38,970 nucleotides of DNA, taken from assembly GCA_910585805.1 (NCBI GenBank), contig CAJUFB010000007.1, forward strand, positions 63,219-102,188, written 5' to 3'. Source of the stretch: an uncultured Acetatifactor sp. GTDB lineage: Bacteria; Bacillota; Clostridia; Lachnospirales; Lachnospiraceae. The position numbers were made by a program, and so were the translations under genes. This document shows, piece by piece, positions 31,651 to 38,675 of the stretch; within the stretch, counting starts at the first letter, position 1; each line of letters begins with the position of its first letter. The notes below the pieces were generated by a model that worked only from the letters and a program-made list of their open reading frames with translations, made no database searches and was not told the DNA's origin.

Positions 31651-33180
31651 ATGGAAGAGGGTTGGGTTATGGACAAAAGAAACGGCAGAAATCGTGATGC
31701 AGAGGGTGTAGAGCTGATCAGGATCAGGCCTCATGATACGGATATGGATTATGAAAGGCAGCGTGTGGAAAGAAAACGTGCAGAGAGAGCACGTATGGAA
31801 AGAAGGCGCAGAAAGAAAAAACAGAGGTTTCAGAAACGTGTGGCGATGGTGTCAATGCTTGTCTGTACAGTGCTTCTGGGACTGGGGGGAATCCACTTTG
31901 TGAAGGCGGGGGAGGCTTCCGGAATATTCGGAACGGGGGAAGTAGAAGAAATCGAAGGGGAGAGCCAGTCTCAGGAAATACTTGGACCGGTTCCCATGGT
32001 GCCCAATGAGGTACTGGAGAGGGAGACGGCGGAGCATGAGAAGCCGTTTATCGTCATTGACCCGGGGCATGGCGGCACTGACACAGGCTGCAGCCGGAAC
32101 GGGGTAATGGAGAGCGAGATTAATATGCAGATTGCCAACAGGCTGGCTGGTAAGCTTCAGGGAATGGGATTTGAGACTTTGCTGCTTCGGGAAGATGACA
32201 TGACAGATGTGTCACTGGAAGAGAGGGTGGAGAGGGCAGAGGCGGAAAAAGCTGACATATTTGTCAGTATACATCAGAATGCGTATGAGGAGGATGTGGA
32301 TGACATTCAAGGGATTGAGACCTGGTATTACGGCGAATCGGAAGGCAGCAGACGTCTGGCCGAACTGGTGCATCAGGGAGCGGTGGAAAAGACAGGGGCT
32401 GTGGACAGGGGGGTTCAGAACGAGCAGGAACTGTATGTCCTGAAGAATACGTCCATGCCGGCATGCCTGATAGAGACCGCATTTCTCTCCAGCCGCAGCG
32501 ACAGGAGCAGCATTGTCACAGGGGACTATCAGGAGCAGCTTGCGGAAGGAATCGCCCAGGGAATCAATACATATTTTAACCCCAGGACCATGTACCTGAC
32601 TTTCGACGACGGTCCTTCCGCCGACAATACGACGGCGGTGCTGGATATACTGAAGGAACGGAATATCAAGGCAACTTTTTTCGTGGTGGGGGAAAATGTG
32701 CGGAAGCACCCGGATGTAGCGCGGAGGATTGTGGAAGAAGGCCATACCATCGGCATTCACTGCAACAATCATGACTACAAACAGCTCTACAAAAGTGTGG
32801 ACAGCTATCTGGAGGACTTTCAGAAAGCTTATGATGCGGTGTACGAGGTGACGGGGGTGGAGGCGAAGCTGTTCCGGTTTCCCGGCGGCAGCGTCAACGC
32901 TTATAATAAGACAGTCGGAGCGGAAATCATCAAAAAGATGACCGAAAACGGATATATCTATTTTGACTGGAACGCCAGCCTGGAGGATGCGGTAAAGCAG
33001 TCCGCGCCGGAGGCCCTGATTCAGAATGCCGTGAGCAGCACCCTGGGGAGGAAGAAAGTGGTCATGCTGGCTCATGATGTGGTTTATAATACGACCCAGT
33101 GCCTGGAACAATTGCTTGACAGCTTTCCGGAATATGAGATGAAGCCTCTGACGGTGGATGTGGAACCCATACAGTTTTGA
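31651..33180 (+). CDS. N-acetylmuramoyl-L-alanine amidase - polysaccharide deacetylase fusion
   Basis: A 509-aa bifunctional cell-wall enzyme. A very basic cytoplasmic N-terminus (RRRRKKKQRFQKR) and one membrane segment (about 68-87) anchor it outside the cell. Residues about 131-305 are an Amidase_3 domain: IDPGHGG (zinc His), ESEINMQIA (zinc Glu), SIHQNA (zinc His), CLIETAFLSS (catalytic Glu). Residues about 312-505 are a NodB deacetylase domain: LTFDDGPS, IGIHCNNHD (HxxxH), RFPGGS, DWNAS, MLAHD. All catalytic residues seem present. CwlD plus PdaA do these reactions in cortex muramic-lactam synthesis. A weak sigma-E-like promoter may lie at about 31487-31516. Start 31651 or 31669. Confidence 0.9.
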   Translation: MEEGWVMDKRNGRNRDAEGVELIRIRPHDTDMDYERQRVERKRAERARMERRRRKKKQRFQKRVAMVSMLVCTVLLGLGGIHFVKAGEASGIFGTGEVEEIEGESQSQEILGPVPMVPNEVLERETAEHEKPFIVIDPGHGGTDTGCSRNGVMESEINMQIANRLAGKLQGMGFETLLLREDDMTDVSLEERVERAEAEKADIFVSIHQNAYEEDVDDIQGIETWYYGESEGSRRLAELVHQGAVEKTGAVDRGVQNEQELYVLKNTSMPACLIETAFLSSRSDRSSIVTGDYQEQLAEGIAQGINTYFNPRTMYLTFDDGPSADNTTAVLDILKERNIKATFFVVGENVRKHPDVARRIVEEGHTIGIHCNNHDYKQLYKSVDSYLEDFQKAYDAVYEVTGVEAKLFRFPGGSVNAYNKTVGAEIIKKMTENGYIYFDWNASLEDAVKQSAPEALIQNAVSSTLGRKKVVMLAHDVVYNTTQCLEQLLDSFPEYEMKPLTVDVEPIQF

Positions 33181-33188
33181 GAGAGATT

Positions 33189-33226
33189 GCCCCTTTGTCG
33201 GATGAAGTTCCGATGGAGGGGCTTTT
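33189..33226 (+). terminator. Rho-independent terminator after the amidase-deacetylase gene
   Basis: GCCCCT (33189-33194) with inner TCGG pairs with CCGA and AGGGGC (33217-33222), then TTTT. The stem has a small internal loop. Confidence 0.8.
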
Positions 33227-33252
33227 GGGTGTGCTTTTTAGGTTTTTAAGTG

Positions 33253-33281
33253 ATGACAGATATTTTCAAAAGTGTTATGAT
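33253..33281 (+). promoter_or_regulatory. Promoter of the hybrid kinase gene
   Basis: ATGACA (33253-33258), 17 bases, TATGAT (33276-33281); each hexamer matches 5 of 6. The transcript would begin only a few bases before the start codon at 33293, so the GAGGTGG ribosome site at 33283-33289 would be at the very 5' end or outside the RNA. Confidence 0.55.
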
Positions 33282-33292
33282 AGAGGTGGTAC

Positions 33293-35536
33293 ATGATATT
33301 ACAGGGGGATATGTGTATGGACAGCCGGAATCGGGCAGAACACGACATTATCGAGGATTTGATCGTTTTTCTGGAATATTTTCAGAGAGACGGGGATAAT
33401 TTGACATGTATACAGGAATCGCAGCCCGGGCCGGCGCCGGAAGGGAAGAACCTGGAACTGGCGCGGTGCATGAAGGGTTTTGTAGACAGGATGCCGGGAG
33501 GTTTTTTTGTCTACCATGCGGACGGAAATGAAGAAATCATTTATGCCAATGAGGCTATGGTCCGGATTTTTAACTGTGATACGCTGGAGGAGTTCCGGAA
33601 AGTGACGGGAAATTCGTTTCGGGGCATTGTCCATCCGGATGATCTGGAGGCTGTGGAGGAAAGTATCCGGCAGCAGATTGCCGCCAGCTCTTATGATCTG
33701 GATTATGTGGAATACCGGATTATCACGAAAGACGGTGATATACGCTGGATTGACGATTATGGGCATTATATTCACGGGGAGACGGTAGGAAATGTATTCT
33801 ATGTCTTTGCCGGAGATGCCACAGAGAAAAAGACCCGCCTGATAGAAGAGAAAGAGACTTTCCTGGAAGAAAAAAGGCAGAATGAGTGGATTTTTCAGAC
33901 AAAGCTGGAGGAGTATAGCCAGACGCTGGAGAAAAATCGTCAGGAGCAGTTCCGAAGGCTGGAAATCATCGAGGGGCTGAGCACGGATTATGAGTCGATT
34001 TTCTATGCTGATTTGAACAGGGGCAAAATCAAGGCATATCGGGTGGGAAGCCGATTTGAGACGCAGTTTCCGGAGGGGAATTATGTGCGGGATTTTGCGG
34101 GATTTGATTCCGATTATATCAGGAACTGGGTATATCCGGAGGACAGGGAACTGCTGACGGGGATATCCGATGCGGAATATATCCGTAAGAAATTGTCCGG
34201 GGAAAGAATATTTTGCATAAATTACCGTATTGTAAAGGGCGGGAAACCGACATATATGCAGCTTCGTGTGGTGGATGTGGGGAAGGAAGAGAGTGTTTCC
34301 CAGGTGGTGTTCGGTTATCGGAATACGGATAGTGAAGTCAGGAGGGAAATGAATCAGAAGCAGCTGCTGGTGGAGACACTGCACGAGGCGAATCTGGCCA
34401 ACAATGCGAAGAATCTGTTTCTCTCCAATATGTCCCACGACATCAGGACGCCTATGAACGCGATTATGGGCTATACTGCCCTTGCGCGGAAGAATCTGGA
34501 CAACAGGGAAAAAGCAGGGGAATACCTGGATATGATAACGGTATTCGGGGAGCAGCTTCTTCATCTGCTGAATGATGTGCTGGAAATATCCAGGCTGGAA
34601 TCCGCTCAGCTGAGGGTGGAGGAGGGCGAGTGCAGCCTGCTGGAGTTGATGCAGGAGATTCAGAAGACGGTATTTTTCAGGGCGGCGGAAAAGAATATTA
34701 TGTTTTACCTGGATATCTCAAGTCTTCGCCATGACATTGTCTCTGCAGACAGGGACAAGCTTGCCCAGATTCTTTCCTATCTGGTGGACAATGCGCTGAA
34801 GTACACGAAGGAAAACGGAAAAGTTACCGTTGCCGTCACAGAGCAGGAAGCGCTGAAAGATCATTATATCGCATATGAGTTTACGGTGGAAGACAACGGC
34901 ATCGGTATCAGCGAAGAATTTCTGAAGCATATCTTCGACCCCTTTGAAAGGGAAAAGAATACGACTTTCAGCGGAATCCACGGCACCGGCCTGGGGCTGA
35001 CGATTACGAAGAAGCTTGTGGATATGATGGGCGGGAATATATATGTGGGCAGCGAAGTGGGGAAGGGGAGCAGGTTTGTGGTTTCTCTTCCGCTGAGGTT
35101 GCCGGAAGCGTGTCAGGAGGCTTTGGGGGAAGAGAGAAATGCAGTTGCGGAACCGGCGGATTCAAAAAAAATCCTGCTTGTGGACGATAATGAGATCAAT
35201 CTGGAAATCGAGGCTGAGATGCTCAGGGATGCCGGATTCCTTGTGGAGACTGCGGAGGACGGGAAAATTGCGGTTGAAAAGATAACGCAGAGCCGCCCGG
35301 GAACCTATCATCTGATTCTGATGGATATTCAGATGCCGGTGATGGACGGTTATCAGGCCACCAGAGCTATCCGGCAGATAGAAGATAAGAATCTGGCGGA
35401 GATTCCCATCATTGCGGTATCGGCAAATACTTTTGAGGAAGATAGAAGGAAGGCGCTGGAGAGCGGTATGAATGCACATCTGTCCAAGCCTCTTGACATG
35501 GGGCAGCTGTCTGAGGTGATGGGGAAGTTTTTGTGA
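33293..35536 (+). CDS. PAS-domain hybrid histidine kinase/response regulator
   Basis: A 747-aa cytoplasmic sensor with no membrane segment. Two PAS-like domains (about 60-185 with GGFFVYHADGNEEIIYANEA, and about 235-345) are joined by a coiled coil. HisKA follows with H382 in MSHDIRTPMNAIMGYTALAR, then HATPase (LVDNALKYTK, DNGIGIS, GTGLGLTI). The C-terminal receiver has D678 in LILMDIQMPVMDGY and K in LSKPLD. A histidine phosphotransfer protein would be expected for onward relay but is not seen here. ATG 33293 follows GAGGTGG; ATG 33311 is an alternative after AGGGGG. Confidence 0.93.
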   Translation: MILQGDMCMDSRNRAEHDIIEDLIVFLEYFQRDGDNLTCIQESQPGPAPEGKNLELARCMKGFVDRMPGGFFVYHADGNEEIIYANEAMVRIFNCDTLEEFRKVTGNSFRGIVHPDDLEAVEESIRQQIAASSYDLDYVEYRIITKDGDIRWIDDYGHYIHGETVGNVFYVFAGDATEKKTRLIEEKETFLEEKRQNEWIFQTKLEEYSQTLEKNRQEQFRRLEIIEGLSTDYESIFYADLNRGKIKAYRVGSRFETQFPEGNYVRDFAGFDSDYIRNWVYPEDRELLTGISDAEYIRKKLSGERIFCINYRIVKGGKPTYMQLRVVDVGKEESVSQVVFGYRNTDSEVRREMNQKQLLVETLHEANLANNAKNLFLSNMSHDIRTPMNAIMGYTALARKNLDNREKAGEYLDMITVFGEQLLHLLNDVLEISRLESAQLRVEEGECSLLELMQEIQKTVFFRAAEKNIMFYLDISSLRHDIVSADRDKLAQILSYLVDNALKYTKENGKVTVAVTEQEALKDHYIAYEFTVEDNGIGISEEFLKHIFDPFEREKNTTFSGIHGTGLGLTITKKLVDMMGGNIYVGSEVGKGSRFVVSLPLRLPEACQEALGEERNAVAEPADSKKILLVDDNEINLEIEAEMLRDAGFLVETAEDGKIAVEKITQSRPGTYHLILMDIQMPVMDGYQATRAIRQIEDKNLAEIPIIAVSANTFEEDRRKALESGMNAHLSKPLDMGQLSEVMGKFL

Positions 35537-35623
35537 GATGTCCGGGCAGGCTTATTACAGGAGGACAACAGGGTATTATTATATATTGGTGAGAAAATTA
35601 TGGATATATGGCTGGTGATGTGA

Positions 35624-36472
35624 ATGAACGGAAAAACGTATGAAAATGAAATACTCTATCATTACACGGATTTTCAGGCGTTGGACGGAATTCTCCACGA
35701 CGCGAGGCTTCGGGTCAATAATGTCCTCAATATGAATGATGCGGCGGAAATGCGCTATTTTATGAACAGGCTGTGCGACGCAGTTGCCGGGCGGCTGGAA
35801 GATGAGGGAGATTTGCGGAAGGCGGCGCAGGTGAAGGAGCTATTTAAAGAGGCGCTGAAAAGGGAATTTTACCATCCGGCCTATGCGGCGTGTTTTTCGC
35901 TTCACAGGGATGACGCGGCCCAGTGGGAGCGGTATGGGAATCGGGGACGCGGCGTATGCGTTGCCTTTCAGGGAAAATACCTGCAGAAAATGGCGCAGGG
36001 GGCATTGTCGCTTCAGACGGTTTTCTATCAGGAGGACATGAGCACACACAATCTGACAGGGGTGTTTTACCGTCTGGTAAAGAGGAATGAGGAATTGTCG
36101 GCGGAAAGTCCGGATATTCAGAAGGCGCTGAATTATGCCTGGAGTTGTTCCGCGGCTTTTAAACATCCGTCTTTTCTGTCAGAGAAAGAGGTTCGGCTGG
36201 TGGTTTCTCCTGCGGTCAGGGATTATTTTGATATCAGGCCCTGTTACCATATCAGCAGGGAGCGTATCAAGAAGTACTATCCCCTGGAACTGGATTCCAT
36301 GTGCCGGAAAATCGGAATCGGCTGGGAGGAACTGGTGCCGGAAATTATTATCGGGCCGGAATCCACGCAGTCGCAGCCGATTCTGCAGGATTATCTCAGG
36401 GATAACGGTCTGGACGGCCTGGCAGAGCGGGTCTCCATGTCAAATTGCCCGTTGCGGAGGTCCCCGGCGTAA
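35624..36472 (+). CDS. DUF2971 domain protein
   Basis: A 282-aa cytoplasmic protein whose start, ILYHYTDFQALDGILHDARL followed by RVNNVLNMNDAAEMRYF, is the hallmark of DUF2971. FSLHRDDAAQWERYGNRGRG and a late KHPSFLSEKEVRLVV are further conserved-looking blocks. The YHYT...IL...NDxxE layout is reminiscent of ADP-ribosyltransferase-like folds such as DarT, but that link is my inference. Members occur next to stress and defence genes in some genomes. The ribosome site before ATG 35624 is weak. It is separated from the hybrid kinase by 87 bases without a terminator, so read-through is possible. Confidence 0.8.
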   Translation: MNGKTYENEILYHYTDFQALDGILHDARLRVNNVLNMNDAAEMRYFMNRLCDAVAGRLEDEGDLRKAAQVKELFKEALKREFYHPAYAACFSLHRDDAAQWERYGNRGRGVCVAFQGKYLQKMAQGALSLQTVFYQEDMSTHNLTGVFYRLVKRNEELSAESPDIQKALNYAWSCSAAFKHPSFLSEKEVRLVVSPAVRDYFDIRPCYHISRERIKKYYPLELDSMCRKIGIGWEELVPEIIIGPESTQSQPILQDYLRDNGLDGLAERVSMSNCPLRRSPA

Positions 36473-36544
36473 CTGCGGATTTTCGACAATATGTTGATGT
36501 AAAAACAGATTTTGCTGACGGGTGATTTCATGGGGCTGTGCTCA

Positions 36545-36695
36545 GCTTCCCATAGTTGAATGCGGCGTGAAGAGACTGCTTCCCATAAGACATACTACAG
36601 GAAGCAGGTGCGGCTTCCTGTAGTTGAACGCGGCGTAAAGGGATGCGCCTTTTATCTGAAGCAAAGGGATTGCTTCCGATAAGACATATTATTCG
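36545..36695 (+). repeat. Two diverged copies of a bipartite repeat
   Basis: Unit A occurs at 36545-36575 (GCTTCCCATAGTTGAATGCG and on) and 36613-36643 (GCTTCCTGTAGTTGAACGCG and on). Unit B occurs at 36577-36602 (TGCTTCCCATAAGACATACT) and about 36671-36695 (TGCTTCCGATAAGACATATT). Order A-B-A-B. Not coding in any convincing frame and too diverged and few for CRISPR. Confidence 0.7.
36594..36624. repeat. 12-bp perfect hairpin within the A-B repeats
   Basis: ACTACAGGAAGC (36594-36605) and GCTTCCTGTAGT (36613-36624) around AGGTGCG. The right arm is the start of the second A unit. Confidence 0.75.
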
Positions 36696-36780
36696 AAATA
36701 CATGGGATAATAAAAGGGGCAACAGACTAATCCTTTACGGGTTGTCGATGCGTGACTTCGAAATAATATGAAAGGATAAG

Positions 36781-36813
36781 CCTGTCATATAAAAGCAATA
36801 TGCAGGCGACAGG
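36781..36813 (+). promoter_or_regulatory. Hairpin covering the ribosome site of the next gene
   Basis: CCTGTC (36781-36786) pairs with GACAGG (36808-36813), with inner ATAT/ATAT. The AGGA ribosome site (36811-36814) begins in the 3' arm, five bases before ATG 36819, so folding would hide it. Confidence 0.5.
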
Positions 36814-36818
36814 AAAAA

Positions 36819-37253
36819 ATGGTAAATTCGGATACGGTAAAATTGCTTCAGGAATGCGACGCCGGTACGAAAATGGCTGTGACAACTATTGACGAAGTAC
36901 TGGAAAGTGTGCGGGATACCGACATGAAGCACCTGCTGCAGGAGAGCAAAAATCACCACGAAAAGCTGGGAAACGAGATTCACTCGCTGCTGATCAGCCA
37001 CGGGACAGAAGAAAAGGATCCTACACTCATGGCCAAAGGCATGTCATGGATGAAGACAAATATGAAATTAAGCATGGATTGCAGCGATGCTGCCGTGGCA
37101 GACCTGATCACGGACGGCTGCAATATGGGGGTGAAATCTCTCAACAAATACCTCAATCAGTACAAAACGGCGGACCATAAGTCCAGGGATATCAGCGAGA
37201 AGCTGATTTCCATTGAGGAAAAGCTGTGCAGCGATTTGGAGAAATACCTGTAA
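36819..37253 (+). CDS. Small all-helical protein, possibly DUF2383/ferritin-like
   Basis: A 144-aa soluble protein predicted to be almost all alpha-helix. The pattern AVTTIDEVLESVRD ... LLQESKNHHEKLGNEIHSLL ... MSWMKTNMKLSMDCSDAAVA ... CNMGVKSLNKYLNQYK fits a four-helix bundle of the DUF2383/ferritin-like kind. Glu and His residues (ESKNHHEKLGNE) could bind metal, but a full ferritin site is not evident. ATG 36819 follows AGGA. It stands alone between hairpin-rich regions. The family assignment is by pattern only. Confidence 0.75.
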   Translation: MVNSDTVKLLQECDAGTKMAVTTIDEVLESVRDTDMKHLLQESKNHHEKLGNEIHSLLISHGTEEKDPTLMAKGMSWMKTNMKLSMDCSDAAVADLITDGCNMGVKSLNKYLNQYKTADHKSRDISEKLISIEEKLCSDLEKYL

Positions 37254-37264
37254 GGTGACAGGCC

Positions 37265-37556
37265 GCGTCTGTAACAGTTCGGCAAAATGAACGGACTGTT
37301 ACAGGATACATAGTCAACGTACAGTAAATTCCCATGCAACAGGCTGCTGCACCTTGCATGAAAGTCTGGGGTTTACCGTGTGTCTCCCCTGACACACTGG
37401 GATGCACACAAACTGCAAGGACATGCGGTTTGACGCACGGCTGTCCTGCAAAATGAGCAGGGGGAGTTCATTTTGAATGCGCGGTTTCGGCAGGCAAGAG
37501 GCAGGACTTTCGCAGTAAATCTTCATGCAGAGTGAAGCCGCCGGATACGCGGAAAT
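37265..37556 (+). ncRNA. Candidate structured non-coding RNA (run of perfect hairpins)
   Basis: No coding frame is convincing, but stems follow one another: CTGTAACAGT/ACTGTTACAG (37269-37304), CATGCAA/TTGCATG (37333-37360), GTGTGTC/GACACAC (37378-37397), TGCAAGGACA/TGTCCTGCA with inner TGCG/CGCA (37414-37450), CAAAATGA/TCATTTTG (37449-37475), CTTCA/TGAAG (37521-37537), and outer CGCG/CGGC pairs closing about 37480-37554. Single-stranded joints are purine-rich. The layout and a feel of familiarity suggest a widespread clostridial RNA such as the raiA motif, but I cannot confirm that from memory. No terminator or clear promoter seen. The strand is assumed from the neighbours. Confidence 0.5.
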
Positions 37557-37600
37557 TTTAGTGTAAGTGATAAGAGAGACGAAGAAGGAGCAGACAAAAA

Positions 37601-38263
37601 GTGAGAGAAAATCAACAGATAAGAAAAGAGGACATAAAGGCGGTTTTTGATTCGCCTTATGTCAAAGTGGCTGACATTCAGTATGCCCCGGGAAAGCATT
37701 ACTATGACGCTACCAGACGGAACATGGAGGAATTGATTGCGGTCAAATCAGACGAGGAGTTCAGGACCATGCTGCCTGATGCGGTAAGCTGTATTGTGAT
37801 TCTTGATACGCCTGGGGAGGAGCCGAAGCTGTTGCTGTCCTATGAATACCGCTATCCGGTGGGACGGTATCTGCTCAGCGTGCCGGCGGGACTGCTTGAT
37901 AAGGAAGACGAAGACGGACAGGACCCCGTCTATTCTGCCGCAGTCCGGGAAATTAAGGAGGAGACCGGGCTGGAAGTGACGGAAGGAGACAGGGTATTCG
38001 CCGTAAATCCGTTGGTGTTCTCTACGCCCGGAATGACAGACGAGAGTAATGCACTGGTATGTGCGGTTTTACGTAACGCAGATCTGTCGGCGCTTTCCCA
38101 GGAGGGGGCGGTGGGCTCCGAGCAGTTTGACGGCTTTGCTCTTCTGACGAGGGAGGATGCGATACGAGTGCTTCGGGATGGCCGTGACGAGAGGGGCAAT
38201 TTCTATCCGCTTTATACTTGGGCGGCGTTGAGTTATTTTGTATCGGATGCCTGGAAGATATAG
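37601..38263 (+). CDS. NUDIX hydrolase (ADP-ribose pyrophosphatase-like)
   Basis: A 220-aa hydrolase of nucleoside-diphosphate-linked compounds. The Nudix box reads PAGLLDKEDEDGQDPVYSAA then VREIKEETGLEV; the metal-binding REIKEE core is intact. The box is five residues longer than the canonical GX5EX7REUXEEXGU spacing. YEYRYPVGRYLLSVPAG upstream and a Glu-rich loop downstream resemble ADP-ribose pyrophosphatases. The start is GTG 37601 with AAGGAG ten bases upstream. Substrate is inferred from family resemblance only. Confidence 0.88.
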   Translation: MRENQQIRKEDIKAVFDSPYVKVADIQYAPGKHYYDATRRNMEELIAVKSDEEFRTMLPDAVSCIVILDTPGEEPKLLLSYEYRYPVGRYLLSVPAGLLDKEDEDGQDPVYSAAVREIKEETGLEVTEGDRVFAVNPLVFSTPGMTDESNALVCAVLRNADLSALSQEGAVGSEQFDGFALLTREDAIRVLRDGRDERGNFYPLYTWAALSYFVSDAWKI

Positions 38264-38669
38264 ATTTGTGCTGTTTTCTGTACTCCGGCAGTTATACTCA
38301 AGACCGCCGGTAGTTACCAATCTGTACAAGACGAGCATATATTCTGCGCAGATGCGGACTGATGCCTTATCCGAAGGCAGCGCCGGGAGAGATGGAGAGC
38401 TTCCGGTATGTTGTCGGAGTGAGCCGCAGATGCGCGCCGTTTGCAGCAGTTATTTTCCGGCAATTCAATAGCATGGTAACGGAGTGTGGCAGAAAATGAC
38501 AGAGAGTTCAGCTGTTTTCAGAAGCTTCCCCATATTATGGCAGAGGACGGCCTCCTCTGTATTGAAAGGGGCTTCAGCCGGCGTGGATTCGGTGCAGTAC
38601 AGGGATTCTGGTACATCGGGAGCCGTGTCATTCATGATAAGGAAATGTGAATAATTTAAAGAAGAGGTG
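38264..38669. other. Intergenic region, no gene recognised
   Basis: About 400 bases. A 7-bp hairpin CAGAGGA/TCCTCTG lies near 38541-38559 without a T run. A 52-codon frame near 38496-38654 has no ribosome site at proper distance. No promoter or terminator is convincing. Confidence 0.4.
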
Positions 38670-38675
38670 ATGCTG

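Larger units (their letters stand above)
36473..36818 (+). other. Repeat-rich intergenic region upstream of the helical protein
   Basis: 346 gene-free bases containing the A-B-A-B repeats, the 12-bp hairpin, an imperfect inverted pair ATATTATTCGAA (about 36687) / TTCGAAATAATAT (about 36757), and the ribosome-site hairpin at 36781-36813. A weak promoter TTGTCG-16-TAATAT may lie around 36742-36769. Confidence 0.5.

Noticed and set aside
31499..31711. 70-codon frame starting GTG before the amidase-deacetylase gene
   Set aside because: No ribosome site; overlaps the start of the real gene and is Lys/Glu-rich by composition. Better read as leader.
33299..34564. 421-codon open frame on the minus strand opposite the hybrid kinase
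   Set aside because: No ribosome site or family signature; it mirrors the kinase codons. Long antisense frames are common in this codon usage.
36545..36695. CRISPR-like repeat spacing
   Set aside because: Only two copies, diverged within the repeat, no uniform spacers and no cas genes in the window.
37414..37450. Group II intron domain V
   Set aside because: Hairpin with bulge resembles domain V in outline, but the catalytic AGC triad and GNRA loop are absent and no intron-encoded protein or other domains are seen.
37314..37526. Minus-strand small open frames over the hairpin region
   Set aside because: No ribosome sites; Cys/Pro-rich translations typical of spurious frames over structured RNA genes.
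38496..38654. 52-codon plus-strand frame before the DUF1538 gene
   Set aside because: No properly spaced ribosome site and no family resemblance.
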